A stretch of 40,506 bases of DNA from Peptococcaceae bacterium (lineage in GTDB: Bacteria; Bacillota; DSM-12270; Thermacetogeniales; Thermacetogeniaceae). The notes under the pieces were generated by a model, which saw nothing but the letters and a program-made list of their open reading frames with translations, was not told where the DNA came from and did no database searches. This document shows positions 17,542 to 25,721 of this stretch, piece by piece. Position 1 is the stretch's first letter. Each line of letters starts with the position of its first letter. Location: the NCBI GenBank assembly GCA_023249405.1, contig JAHFCR010000023.1, positions 1 to 40,506 on the forward strand. The letters are read 5' to 3'. The translations under genes were made by a program, and so were the position numbers.

Positions 17542-19503
17542 TCAGTTTTCCCAACGCGGCCGGCCAACAGCGGTAACCTGGATGCGTGTCTCCAAATACA
17601 TCTCATCATTACTTCCAAAGACATGACTGACTATCTTATCCTGCTTGACCATAACCTCCGGGTCCGCTGCCCCTGCCCGCAGGGCATTTTGCACCGCCTC
17701 CTTTCTGGCTTTCTCCAAGGCATAACTCTCCGCCTCTTCCAGATAGACAAAAGCCTTTCTCTCCCAGGGGGTATGGACCAGGAAGCCGCCCTCTTCCCCA
17801 GGTTTGATCAGCACGCGGACACTTTCGATCACCTGGCCGGCAGCCGCCCCCACGGCATTGGCCACTTCGGCATGTGGGGGGATTTCCAGCTTCGCCTGGA
17901 ACCGCTCGCTTATTGACGGTAGGTATGCCGCAACCGGGGCTCCGATAGCGACGATCCCGTAATCGAGTTTCAGCTTGACGCCAAATCCATCTGTGGTATT
18001 GCCTGACAGGAAGCGTTTTAAGAAGATCTGGCTACCGGCATCCTCTGCCAAGTTCAGGCTGTTGCCCTCCCGGTTGATCAGGCTTTGCAGAACGGCCAGG
18101 CTGAGATCCTCCTCTATCTGTTTCATCACCAGATCCAAAAACTCTTCCGGCTGCACCTTCATGCGACGTGCCTGCACTCTGGCGCCTTCGACTGCTGCCT
18201 CAGTATTCCATGAAGCAAATCGTCCCAGGGCATGTAGCACATCTGTAGGAGTCAAGGATATTCGCCCTATCACCTGCTTTTGTTCCAGCCTTTTCAGCGG
18301 CAACAGGTTTGGGTCACAGCCCACCCTCTTAGCCAGGGTAAACACGTTCCGCGCTCCGTCTTTGAGGGCATTGATCACTTGCCGCTCATTTTCATACCAT
18401 TCAGCATCGTTGTCGGTATCTTTAACAAGCATCCAGCAATCAACGGGTTGACCGTCGATGATCTCCCTGAAGGGGTCGGCCCTATGCAATTCTTCAGTCA
18501 GGCTGGGGAATTGCATAGCCATCACGGATAGCGGCCACACCCGTCGCGGCCCCACCCTCAAGCGGCGATCGCCGGATACCTGGAGATAGCTATCCCCTCC
18601 CAGGCCGAAGGTGCTTATATCTGCCGCCTCGACCCTAGTTCGCCAGCCTCCTACAGTCGCACCCTCGTCGTTTAGGCGCGGCCGCCCGTTTTCCACAATG
18701 GCGATATCGGTAGTAGTCCCACCCATGTCTAGAATAAGTGCCTTTTTTGTTCCTGTTAAAAAAGTGGCGCCGACAATGCTGGCGGCTGGGCCTGACAGAA
18801 TAGTTTCGATCGGCCTCTCTCGAGCTATGGTTTCGCTCATCAACGATCCGTCGCCCTTCACCACCAACAGTGGAGCCTGAATGTTCTCGGACTTGACTAC
18901 ATCCTTCACCGCTTCCAGCAGTTCGGCGATGATCGGTAAAAGCCGGGCGTTCAGGCATGCAGTGATTGTACGTTCATGAAACCCTAACGCTGTTGTCAGT
19001 TGATGGGCACAGACCACTGGCACAGGCCATTCTTTTTGGACTATCGCCCGGGCATCCAGCTCATGCTCAGGATTGCGTATGCTAAGATACCCCGATATGG
19101 CCAGGGCATCAACCTTTCCCCGCAGCATCCTGACGGCTTCCGCCAACTCATTATGGTCCAGTGGGGCGAGTGGGTGTCCCTTGATATCGTGGCCGCCCTT
19201 TACTGCCACTATTTCCTGTGCCGGAAGGCTGCCGGAGGCTTCGTGCCCAATGAGGATCAGGCCTACATTGCATCCACGCCCCTCTACGATGGCGTTGGTC
19301 GCCAGCGTCGTTGACAGGGATATCAGGCTTACATTGCTCAGGTCGCTTTGCCTGAGGCCCTGGATGCATTTACGAATTCCTATGGTCAGGTCTCTCCTGG
19401 TGGTAAAAGCCTTGGCCTTGCTTTTGATCTCACCGGTTGACAGATCCATCAATACACCATCGGTATAAGTGCCCCCGGTATCGATACCCAGCGCCAAAGA
19501 CAT
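17542..19503 (-). CDS. HyuA-like hydantoinase/oxoprolinase-family ATPase
   Basis: A 653-aa protein with an N-terminal hydantoinase/oxoprolinase domain beginning SLALGIDTGGTYTDGVLMD, the ASKHA central domain (ALILDMGGTTTDIAIVENG, AADISTFGLGGDSYL) and a HyuA-type C-terminus. Family members cleave cyclic amides such as N-methylhydantoin, 5-oxoproline or acetone-type substrates with ATP, normally together with a HyuB subunit; no HyuB is present here. ATG 19503 is preferred over GTG 19512 because GGAG lies 8-9 bases before it. It sits between the MtgA-like enzyme and the transporter in operon 2. It could open a cyclic methylated substrate, or act as an ASKHA corrinoid-related activator; neither is shown by sequence. 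Confidence 0.87.
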   Translation of the reverse strand: MSLALGIDTGGTYTDGVLMDLSTGEIKSKAKAFTTRRDLTIGIRKCIQGLRQSDLSNVSLISLSTTLATNAIVEGRGCNVGLILIGHEASGSLPAQEIVAVKGGHDIKGHPLAPLDHNELAEAVRMLRGKVDALAISGYLSIRNPEHELDARAIVQKEWPVPVVCAHQLTTALGFHERTITACLNARLLPIIAELLEAVKDVVKSENIQAPLLVVKGDGSLMSETIARERPIETILSGPAASIVGATFLTGTKKALILDMGGTTTDIAIVENGRPRLNDEGATVGGWRTRVEAADISTFGLGGDSYLQVSGDRRLRVGPRRVWPLSVMAMQFPSLTEELHRADPFREIIDGQPVDCWMLVKDTDNDAEWYENERQVINALKDGARNVFTLAKRVGCDPNLLPLKRLEQKQVIGRISLTPTDVLHALGRFASWNTEAAVEGARVQARRMKVQPEEFLDLVMKQIEEDLSLAVLQSLINREGNSLNLAEDAGSQIFLKRFLSGNTTDGFGVKLKLDYGIVAIGAPVAAYLPSISERFQAKLEIPPHAEVANAVGAAAGQVIESVRVLIKPGEEGGFLVHTPWERKAFVYLEEAESYALEKARKEAVQNALRAGAADPEVMVKQDKIVSHVFGSNDEMYLETRIQVTAVGRPRWEN

Positions 19504-19598
19504 AACTGTCACTCCATTTCTTTTGTTAAAACCACGTTTACCCCCGTTGTTCAGCGCTAGTCCAACTATATCTTCATGCGCCTGAATCCTGGTAAGAG

Positions 19599-19635
19599 CG
19601 GGGTCAAGAGCGGAGACCGCTTTTTCTTGACCCCG
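19599..19635. repeat. Inverted repeat between HyuA-like and MtgA-like genes
   Basis: Perfect 11-bp arms (CGGGGTCAAGA / TCTTGACCCCG) enclosing a small inner GCGG/CCGC stem. Also nearby is a 12-base direct repeat (TTAGTTGTTAAT twice, 19690-19713). It could be a processing or attenuation signal, or a small palindromic element. The whole gap 19504-19739 has no gene. Confidence 0.55.
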
Positions 19636-19715
19636 ATACTTACGCAGGTAAAAGGGGGTTTTGGTATGTCCGAGATGGCTGTGATTTTTTAGTTGTTAAT
19701 TTAGTTGTTAATTCC

Positions 19716-19741
19716 AAGCCTGACAGTAACTGTCAAGGCTT
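19716..19741 (-). terminator. Stem-loop at the MtgA-like stop codon
   Basis: An 11-bp stem with one bulge spans the stop codon (AAGCCTTGACAG / CTGTCAGGCTT). The sequence after it is A-rich on the minus strand, so it is not a standard terminator. It may protect the upstream message. Confidence 0.4.
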
Positions 19742-20540
19742 ATTCATACAACCCGTTGCGGTGCGCGACCAAGTACTGGCCGCAAAACGGATCCTTGCCC
19801 AATAAAGCCTGGGAGGCGTACACAAACCCCATGATGACTTTATCCAGAGGATCCAGAATATAAGCATCCATACCTACTGTCATGGTTTGAACCATGAACA
19901 GCCTGTTCAGCACCTGCCGGTTGGGCAGACCAAAAGAGATGTTGCTCAAACCACAAATCGTATGGACCCCCGGAAACTTGTCATGTATGAAAGAGACAGT
20001 CTCCAACACTTCCAGCCCCGCTTCGTTGCTGGTGCTGACGGGCTTTACCAGAGGATCCAGGTAGATGTCATCTTCCGGCACACCCTTAGCCGTCAGGTCG
20101 CCCACCAGCCTACGGACAATGCCTTTGCGGTCATCCGCAGTTTCCGGCATCCCGCTGTCATCCATACACAGCGCAACTACTTTGGCCTTGTGCTTTAATA
20201 CCATAGGCAGGATCGCCTGAAAGCGCTCCTTCTCAGCAGTGATGGAGTTGATCATGGGCTGACCGTTCTTGGCCAGGGCCAATCCAACATCCATCGCCTT
20301 GGGATTAGGGGTGTCAATACACAACGGTACCGACACCACTGACTGAACCGTCTCCACTAGCCATTGCATGGTCTCCGGCTCATTATGAACTTTGGTGCCA
20401 CAATTTATATCCACATAATTCGCCCCAGCCTCAACTTCGTTATTGGCTAATTGCTTCACGTAAGCTGCGTCTTGGGCCTCAACTGCTGCTTTGACAAGCT
20501 GGCGGCTGGTGTTGATCAGTTCGCCAACGATTAACATCAT
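19740..20540 (-). CDS. MtgA-like methylcorrinoid:tetrahydrofolate methyltransferase
   Basis: A 266-aa pterin-binding TIM-barrel enzyme (MtgA/AcsE group) that moves the methyl group from the methylated corrinoid protein to tetrahydrofolate, linking demethylation to the Wood-Ljungdahl pathway. Landmarks: the start MLIVGELINTSR, GANYVDINCGT, PLCIDTPNP, INSITAEKER, DPLVKPVSTS and CGLSNISFGLPNR. Length is right for a stand-alone MeTr. Two ATGs (20540 and 20537) follow GGAGG; the second has the better spacing. It lies 30 bases after paralogue C. AcsE itself is possible, but the operon with MttB and corrinoid genes favours an MtgA role. Confidence 0.92.
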   Translation of the reverse strand: MMLIVGELINTSRQLVKAAVEAQDAAYVKQLANNEVEAGANYVDINCGTKVHNEPETMQWLVETVQSVVSVPLCIDTPNPKAMDVGLALAKNGQPMINSITAEKERFQAILPMVLKHKAKVVALCMDDSGMPETADDRKGIVRRLVGDLTAKGVPEDDIYLDPLVKPVSTSNEAGLEVLETVSFIHDKFPGVHTICGLSNISFGLPNRQVLNRLFMVQTMTVGMDAYILDPLDKVIMGFVYASQALLGKDPFCGQYLVAHRNGLYE

Positions 20541-20570
20541 TAAATCCTCCGTTTCATCACTACGACCGGA

Positions 20571-22031
20571 TTACGACCTTAGCTTGTTTTCAGCCCGCTC
20601 GACGATGGCATGAATCTTCTGTTGCACATCTTTCGGCAACTGCTCAGGCTGGTAGTCCTCGATGATAGAGCGCGTCTTTTCATTAGCGCGTTTTTCCATC
20701 GTCTTAGATCCGCTCTCTTTCCAGAGATCATAGCTCTGACGGTCGTTCAGTTCCGAATTGAGGGTTTCGGCGCGGAAATACTTGCCTGTATGGTCTTCCT
20801 TCAGGAAATTTCCGCCAGGTCCAACCTTGTCGATTACGTCCAGGGCCAAAGTGTCGTCATTAACCTGGATGCCACGCACCAGCCGGCGCGCCATTCCGAT
20901 GATGTCGTTGCAAGTCACCAGTAAGTCCAGCGAAGAAGTTGAACCATACTCCACATAACCTACGTCGTGGTTCAGGTTAGGCCCGCTGAGAGCGGTCATG
21001 GTGATAGAGAGAGCGGCCTCAACCCCAGCCTGTTCATCCATAATGCAGGAGTCGCTGCAGCCGGCTGTTCCGAACATCGGAAGCTTCAAGTAATGAGCCA
21101 TGTCCGCCAGGGCGGCCATTAGCAAGTCGAATTCGGGCGAACCGTAGCTGAAGATGGTGGTGGTCATATCCATGATGGTGAAAACGCCGCCCATAATGAA
21201 GGGCGCGCCCTCACGAGCTGTCTGGTTGATTACCAGGCCGCTCAATGACTCTGCCAAGCCGTTGGTGATCACGCCTGCCATAGAGGCCGGAACCGTCCCC
21301 CCGGCCATTACACAAGGAGTGTAGACAACCGGCAGGCCCTTTTTGGCCGCCAGCACCAGTTTTGTGGCTGCTTCCTCTGCGTGCTGCAACGGGGAGATAG
21401 GCTCTGCGTAAAGAGTCATAAAGGGATTGCGCCGCAGTTCTTCCTCGCCGCCGGCGATGATCTCGCACATCTCGATGATGTCGGCATAACCTTTGATATC
21501 GTGCGCCGTGATGACAATCGGCTTGCCGGTGTTGAGCACCTCGGCCTCAAACTGGTGACGGTCGGATATCAACAGCGGCACATCCTGTACAATGCCCAGG
21601 GACATCACGAAATCCAGGTTGGGAAGGGCATCTATGCACTTGCAGGCCCATGACACCAACTGCTTGGTGCCTCGCTTGCGCTCCTGGGTATAGGGATCAA
21701 TGAAAAAAGGTGTATCCGAACCAGTCCCAAAGTAGGCATTATAGCCTTCCAATTGCACATCCCGGGACCCTGTCCTGCTGTTGCAAAGAGTGACCCGTTG
21801 CGGCGCCGAGCGCAGCGACCTTTCCACTATGGAGGAAGCGATTCGCACACGCGCCCCGTCAACCCAACAGCCGGCTTTTTTCATAATTTCCCGAGCCTCT
21901 TCATCGTAAACCATGACCCCTGTTCTTTCCAACACCTCTTCGGCGGCAAGCAGGATCTCATCGCACTGGCTCGGGGAGAGCACTCTGAACATCGTGCTGC
22001 TATTAGCAACATAGTTGCTTTTTGTCGGCAT
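20571..22031 (-). CDS. MttB-family (non-pyrrolysine) corrinoid-dependent methyltransferase, paralogue C
   Basis: A 486-aa MttB-superfamily methyltransferase, open throughout. Shared blocks with paralogue A include MSLGIVQDVPLLISDRH, AGGEEELR-NPF, EGAPFIMGGV, PMFGTAGCSDSCIMDEQAG and DVIDKVGPGGNF, so A and C form one sub-family. It follows the intact corrinoid protein gene by 42 bases and precedes the MtgA-like gene, giving a methyltransferase-corrinoid-folate set in one transcript. The substrate is unknown; glycine betaine or another betaine is likely by family. Confidence 0.93.
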   Translation of the reverse strand: MPTKSNYVANSSTMFRVLSPSQCDEILLAAEEVLERTGVMVYDEEAREIMKKAGCWVDGARVRIASSIVERSLRSAPQRVTLCNSRTGSRDVQLEGYNAYFGTGSDTPFFIDPYTQERKRGTKQLVSWACKCIDALPNLDFVMSLGIVQDVPLLISDRHQFEAEVLNTGKPIVITAHDIKGYADIIEMCEIIAGGEEELRRNPFMTLYAEPISPLQHAEEAATKLVLAAKKGLPVVYTPCVMAGGTVPASMAGVITNGLAESLSGLVINQTAREGAPFIMGGVFTIMDMTTTIFSYGSPEFDLLMAALADMAHYLKLPMFGTAGCSDSCIMDEQAGVEAALSITMTALSGPNLNHDVGYVEYGSTSSLDLLVTCNDIIGMARRLVRGIQVNDDTLALDVIDKVGPGGNFLKEDHTGKYFRAETLNSELNDRQSYDLWKESGSKTMEKRANEKTRSIIEDYQPEQLPKDVQQKIHAIVERAENKLRS

Positions 22032-22073
22032 CTCTTACCATCCTTTCATGTCATATGTAAAGCCTTTTACCGG

Positions 22074-22706
22074 TTATGCCAATAGCTTCCGGCAAAGATC
22101 GACGGCCGTGGCGGCATCGGGCGCAAAGCCATCAGCGCCAATCTCACTCGAGAAGTCATATGAAATCGGTGCTCCACCAATAATCACTTTGACCCTATCC
22201 CTTAATCCCTCTTCCTTGAGCAATTCAATAACGTCCTTCATGACCAACATGGTAGTAGTCAGTAGGGCAGACAGTCCGATTACCTGCGGCTGATACTCCT
22301 TAACGGCTGCGACAAACTTATCCGGCGCCAGGTCGATGCCGAGGTTAACCACATCAAAACCGCCGCTTTCCAACATCAATGCCACCAGGTTCTTGCCGAT
22401 GTCGTGCAGATCGCCCTTCACGGTTCCAATTAGCACTTTACCTGACGAGGGCACTTCCTGTCCCAGCAGCAGTGGTTTTACCATTGCCACGCCGGCGCCC
22501 ATTGACCGAGCCGCCACCAGCACCTCGGGAACGAACATTTCTCCAGACTTGAATCTTGCCCCGACAACATTCATTCCGGCGATCAGGCCTTCGTTGATGA
22601 TTGCCAACGGCTCAGCGCCACCGTTGATCGCTGCCTGGGTCAATTCTTTTACTTTGGACTCCTGTCCGGCAATTACAGCCTTTGAAAGATCACTAAAGTT
22701 ATACAT
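22074..22706 (-). CDS. Corrinoid protein (MtbC/MtgC family methyl carrier)
   Basis: A 210-aa cobalamin-binding methyl carrier. Seen: the helical B12-binding cap (about residues 1-85, with EGLIAGMNVVGARFKSGEMFVPEVL) and the Rossmann-like domain with the DxHxxG motif (GDLHDIG, His101 as lower axial ligand), then SALLTTTM and IIGGAPIS. The start has AAGGAGG at 8 bases. It sits between paralogues D and C and is the only intact corrinoid gene in the leftward operons. It probably serves both neighbours and, since operon 1 has lost its own, perhaps paralogues A and B as well (inference). Confidence 0.95.
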   Translation of the reverse strand: MYNFSDLSKAVIAGQESKVKELTQAAINGGAEPLAIINEGLIAGMNVVGARFKSGEMFVPEVLVAARSMGAGVAMVKPLLLGQEVPSSGKVLIGTVKGDLHDIGKNLVALMLESGGFDVVNLGIDLAPDKFVAAVKEYQPQVIGLSALLTTTMLVMKDVIELLKEEGLRDRVKVIIGGAPISYDFSSEIGADGFAPDAATAVDLCRKLLA

Positions 22707-22771
22707 TCGGAATATCCTCCTTCATTAAAAGAAATGTCACGGGTTTACATAGCCTTTAATCTGCCAGCCTT

Positions 22772-24256
22772 TTATTTCTTAGACTTAAGACTTGCCTCGC
22801 GAGCCTCAGCCCGGTCAACCACAGCCTGGATCTGGTCAAGTATCTTCTGGGACAGCGGTTCTGCCCGGTGCTCATTGATGATCTCCTGTGTTTTTTCCTT
22901 GACCCTCTGCCCCAGGGTTTTGCTTCCATATAGCTTCCACTCGTCATAGCGTACGCGACTGATTAACGTCGGCCACCAGAACTCGTCGCGGAAGCGTTCG
23001 ATGGTGTGCTCCTCACCAAGGAAATGTCCGCCAGGGCTGACGTGGTCGATCACGTCTACCGCCAAGGTATCGTCATTGACCTCAATCCCCCGTAGAATCC
23101 GCTTCACCATGCCGATAATCTCATCGTCCAAGACAGTCAGTTCCAGGGAACCGGTCACCCCTTTATCCATGAGGTTGCAGTCATGGATCAGGTTGGCGCC
23201 GCTTAAGCCCGCCACCAGTATCGAGAAGGCTGCCTCAATAGCCAGCTGGGTGTCGATTACCTTGGAATCGCTGCAGCCGGCTGTGCTGAACATCGGTATG
23301 CCCATGTAGCGGGCGACATTGGACAGGCCCGCAGACAACAGGCTCAGTTCAGGCGCCCCGTAAGCCAGGCTGGAGCTGGACATGTCCATGGTAGAGATCG
23401 GACCGCCCATGATAAAGGAGCTTCCTTCCCGAACCAACTGACCGGCTACTATCCCGATCAGGGCATCAGCAACAGCGACCACTAGTGAGCCCGCCATGGT
23501 AGCCGGCGCAACTCCACCGGAAAAGATGCAGGGTGTGTAGATGCAAGGCAGGTCCTTTTTTGCAGCAAAGAGCGCCTTATCAATGGCCTCGGACGAGTGG
23601 CGCAACGGCGGGCTTGATTCTGAATAAAGAATCAGGAAGGGGCGCTTCTGAAGTTCACTCAATCCCCCGACACAAGCAGACGCCATGTCCACGATGTCCT
23701 GGTACTGGTTGATCCCAAAACCCCAGTGAATGATCGGCTTGGTGGTATTGGTCACCATGGCCTGGAAAGCGTGGACGTCGGCGAGAGTGGGTGTCACATC
23801 CATCGGGGCACCGTTGTCCTCAACGTAATCCATATTGGACAGGGCATCCGAGACTATGGCTGCCCTGGCAGTATCCTGCTTCAGGGGCCGCCTGCGCTCT
23901 CCGGTAAAGGGGTCTAAGGTAAAGGTGTTGGCCGATCCCGGTCCGTAATAGACGTTCTGCCCCTCCAAGTACATGCTGCGATTGCCGTTGCGGTCGTACA
24001 TCGTTATTCGGGATGGGGCGGTGCGAACTGCCCATTCCACCAAATGAGACGGAAAACGGACCCTTGTCCCGTCTACCCGGCAACCTCCCTTGCGATAGAT
24101 CTCCAGAGCCTCCGGGCTATTGACTTCCGCACCGGTGTGCTGAAGCACCTCCAAGGCTCCTAGAAATATCGACTCGCACTGGTCCTGGCTCAGCACTCTG
24201 AATTGAGGCGTGGCACAGGTTTCGAAACTAGCCCTTACGTACTGACTTTTAGGCAA
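22772..24256 (-). CDS. MttB-family (non-pyrrolysine) corrinoid-dependent methyltransferase, paralogue D
   Basis: A 494-aa MttB-superfamily methyltransferase starting at TTG 24256 behind AAAGGAGGA. No in-frame amber. Features include YYGPGSANTFTLDPFTGERRRP, PMFSTAGCSDSKVID, GANLIHDCNLMDKGVTGSLEL and HVSPGGHFLGEEHTIERF. It groups with paralogue B by the DEFWWPTLISRVR-like C-terminal segment and the DVHAFQAMVTNTTKPI block. First gene of operon 2 after a sigma-54 promoter and a leader of about 585 bases. Confidence 0.93.
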   Translation of the reverse strand: MPKSQYVRASFETCATPQFRVLSQDQCESIFLGALEVLQHTGAEVNSPEALEIYRKGGCRVDGTRVRFPSHLVEWAVRTAPSRITMYDRNGNRSMYLEGQNVYYGPGSANTFTLDPFTGERRRPLKQDTARAAIVSDALSNMDYVEDNGAPMDVTPTLADVHAFQAMVTNTTKPIIHWGFGINQYQDIVDMASACVGGLSELQKRPFLILYSESSPPLRHSSEAIDKALFAAKKDLPCIYTPCIFSGGVAPATMAGSLVVAVADALIGIVAGQLVREGSSFIMGGPISTMDMSSSSLAYGAPELSLLSAGLSNVARYMGIPMFSTAGCSDSKVIDTQLAIEAAFSILVAGLSGANLIHDCNLMDKGVTGSLELTVLDDEIIGMVKRILRGIEVNDDTLAVDVIDHVSPGGHFLGEEHTIERFRDEFWWPTLISRVRYDEWKLYGSKTLGQRVKEKTQEIINEHRAEPLSQKILDQIQAVVDRAEAREASLKSKK

Positions 24257-24851
24257 GTAAAGTCCTCCTTTCCTTTCATCCTGCTAACTTCAAATAAGCT
24301 TTGATTGAACACCTGGCCTCTGCTTCTTCCCACCGAACACCAACCTAGCTGTAAACTTAAGTCAACCCCTTTTGCCTCCTTAAATGTTGTAATAAAACCA
24401 TTATTTGGGCAGGACGGGAATATTGCAAAGCCGTAAGGCGTCTTTTGTTTACACCTTATCTATTCTTCAAGTCTGCGCTTATCACTCTGTAATATTGCGT
24501 ACTCTCCAGCACAATATGACACAATTTGTCGAAACGGGTCGCGACAAGGTTTGCTATTCTGGTGCAACTGCACAAAACAACTCACGTATATCTTGAGAGG
24601 ACCGGATTATCCAGTAGGTACCGTCATGCATCAACAGGATAGGGCACTCGATCGTGATCATCTGGTAGTACAGCGCCATGATGCAATGTTGCTTCTTCTT
24701 AATTACTGTTCCCGGGGATAGGTGCTACCGGAAATCTTCCTCGCTGAATGTCAGGGTCTCTTGGGTAGCCCGTTTATTTAATAGATTTTTCAACATAAAA
24801 TGCGGGGCGCAATAAAATCAAATGTTTATTTTTACTCTTAAATCAGAATCT
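24257..24851 (-). other. Long transcribed leader of operon 2
   Basis: About 585 bases lie between the sigma-54 promoter and paralogue D. There is no corrinoid-relic similarity, no recognisable cobalamin riboswitch box and no strong terminator. It holds one short open frame and an inverted repeat TTGTCG-N10-CGACAA near 24527-24548 that could be an operator. Confidence 0.45.
24554..24679 (-). CDS. Possible 41-aa small ORF in the operon 2 leader
   Basis: The frame begins MALYYQMITIECPILLMHDG and runs 41 codons. It reads like protein, and the same frame continues upstream of the ATG without a stop for about 16 codons, so it could also be a piece of a lost gene. The ribosome binding site is weak (AAGAAGAAG). 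No family recognised. Confidence 0.2.
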   Translation of the reverse strand: MALYYQMITIECPILLMHDGTYWIIRSSQDIRELFCAVAPE

Positions 24852-24868
24852 AGCAAATAGCGTGCCAC
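24852..24868 (-). promoter_or_regulatory. Sigma-54 (-24/-12) promoter of operon 2
   Basis: Minus strand reads TGGCACGCTATTTGCT, a full match to the sigma-54 consensus TGGCACG-N4-TTGCW. Expected transcription start near 24841. About 125 bases upstream is the palindrome TTGCATGCAA (24992-25001), at a distance suitable for an enhancer-binding protein site (inference). Confidence 0.88.
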
Positions 24869-25150
24869 TACACCCATTCAGGCTTTCATTTTGAATAAGG
24901 GGCAATCAAGTGGCGTCCCTGCAGTGTTTTACTAATATAGTGGGTCGATCGAAGTTCAATTTGTTCAATTTTTAAAGGACATCATCATCTTTTGCATGCA
25001 AACTTTTGCACGGCGATGCTCTCGGCTGAGCGCTTGATAAGCTGGCCGAGGTTGACACTACATAATCTTGAAAAAAGCACTAAATATTGTGCGTTAAGAA
25101 ATTACTAGATTTGTTTCTATTTTTTTCTAAATTATTTAAATTTTTTTAGG
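24869..25150. promoter_or_regulatory. Divergent control region between operon 2 and the glycine cleavage operon
   Basis: Gene-free and strongly AT-rich near 25080-25150. It contains the TTGCATGCAA palindrome and a CTCGGC...GCCGAG inverted repeat (25020-25050). It would hold the upstream activating sites for the leftward sigma-54 promoter. Nothing else identified. Confidence 0.45.
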
Positions 25151-25179
25151 TTGACAAACTTCAAAGCCTGTATTAGTAT
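25151..25179 (+). promoter_or_regulatory. Sigma-A-type promoter of the glycine cleavage operon
   Basis: TTGACA at 25151-25156, 17-base spacing, TAGTAT at 25174-25179. Start of transcription is expected near 25186, just before the first glycine aptamer. No equally good promoter precedes the second riboswitch copy. Confidence 0.78.
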
Positions 25180-25208
25180 TTTTTCAACTATATATGGATT
25201 CGAATGAA

Positions 25209-25423
25209 GAATACGGAAGAATTGGGGCAGTTGCCGCATACCGAAGGAGCAAGCCTTCACCCACCCAAGGTGTAGGCAAATCTTTCAGGTGAAAGGACCG
25301 TATTCGGACGAACTCTGGAAAGTCTGGGGCCCGCTTGGCGGGCGCGGACGCCGAAGGGGCAAGCCTGGCGGTACCATGTCCGGTGGACATGGTACAGGCG
25401 AAACTCTCAGGTGGGAGACAGAG
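25209..25423 (+). promoter_or_regulatory. Tandem glycine riboswitch, unit 1
   Basis: Two glycine aptamers in series. Aptamer I (25209-25305) is closed by GAATACGG/CCGTATTC and has the conserved CCGAAGGAGCAA and CTTTCAGGTGAAAGGAC segments. Aptamer II (25313-25423) is closed by CTCTG/CAGAG with GCCGAAGGGGCAA and CTCTCAGGTGGGAGACAGAG. The short GGACGAA linker is typical. Known glycine riboswitches upstream of gcvT switch expression on when glycine is abundant. The 3' strand of the aptamer II closing stem abuts the terminator stem, consistent with transcription antitermination. Confidence 0.94.
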
Positions 25424-25459
25424 GGCACGGGAGTTTATGATCCCGTGCCCTTATGTTTT
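25423..25459 (+). terminator. Riboswitch terminator, unit 1
   Basis: A perfect 10-bp stem (GGGCACGGGA / TCCCGTGCCC, 8-base loop) followed by TTATGTTTT. It is the expression platform of unit 1 and would stop transcription before unit 2 when glycine is absent. Confidence 0.88.
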
Positions 25460-25506
25460 CTGGTTTTAAAAGTGGTTAGACAAAATCAAATATGGATTCG
25501 AATGAA

Positions 25507-25721
25507 GAATACGGAAGAATTGGGGCAGTTGCCGCATACCGAAGGAGCAAGCCTTCACCCACCCAAGGTGTAGGCAAATCTTTCAGGTGAAAGGACCGTA
25601 TTCGGACGAACTCTGGAAAGTCTGGGGCCCGCTTGGCGGGCGCGGACGCCGAAGGGGCAAGCCTGGCGGTACCATGTCCGGTGGACATGGTACAGGCGAA
25701 ACTCTCAGGTGGGAGACAGAG
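25507..25721 (+). promoter_or_regulatory. Tandem glycine riboswitch, unit 2
   Basis: Same two aptamers as unit 1: aptamer I 25507-25603 and aptamer II 25611-25721. With unit 1 this gives four glycine aptamers and two terminators in series before gcvT, a serial gate that should lower leakage and sharpen the response (inference). Confidence 0.94.

Larger units (their letters stand above)
25193..25459 (+). repeat. 267-bp perfect direct repeat, copy 1 (whole glycine riboswitch)
   Basis: Identical to 25491-25757 by base-by-base reading, period 298. It contains both aptamers and the terminator hairpin and ends in the T-rich tail. Confidence 0.93.

Noticed and set aside
7606-24256. Pyrrolysine-containing MttB
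   Set aside because: All four MttB homologues are open without an in-frame TAG, so they are non-pyrrolysine members.
24257-24851. Cobalamin riboswitch before the MttB operon
   Set aside because: No B12-box or the usual conserved core could be found.
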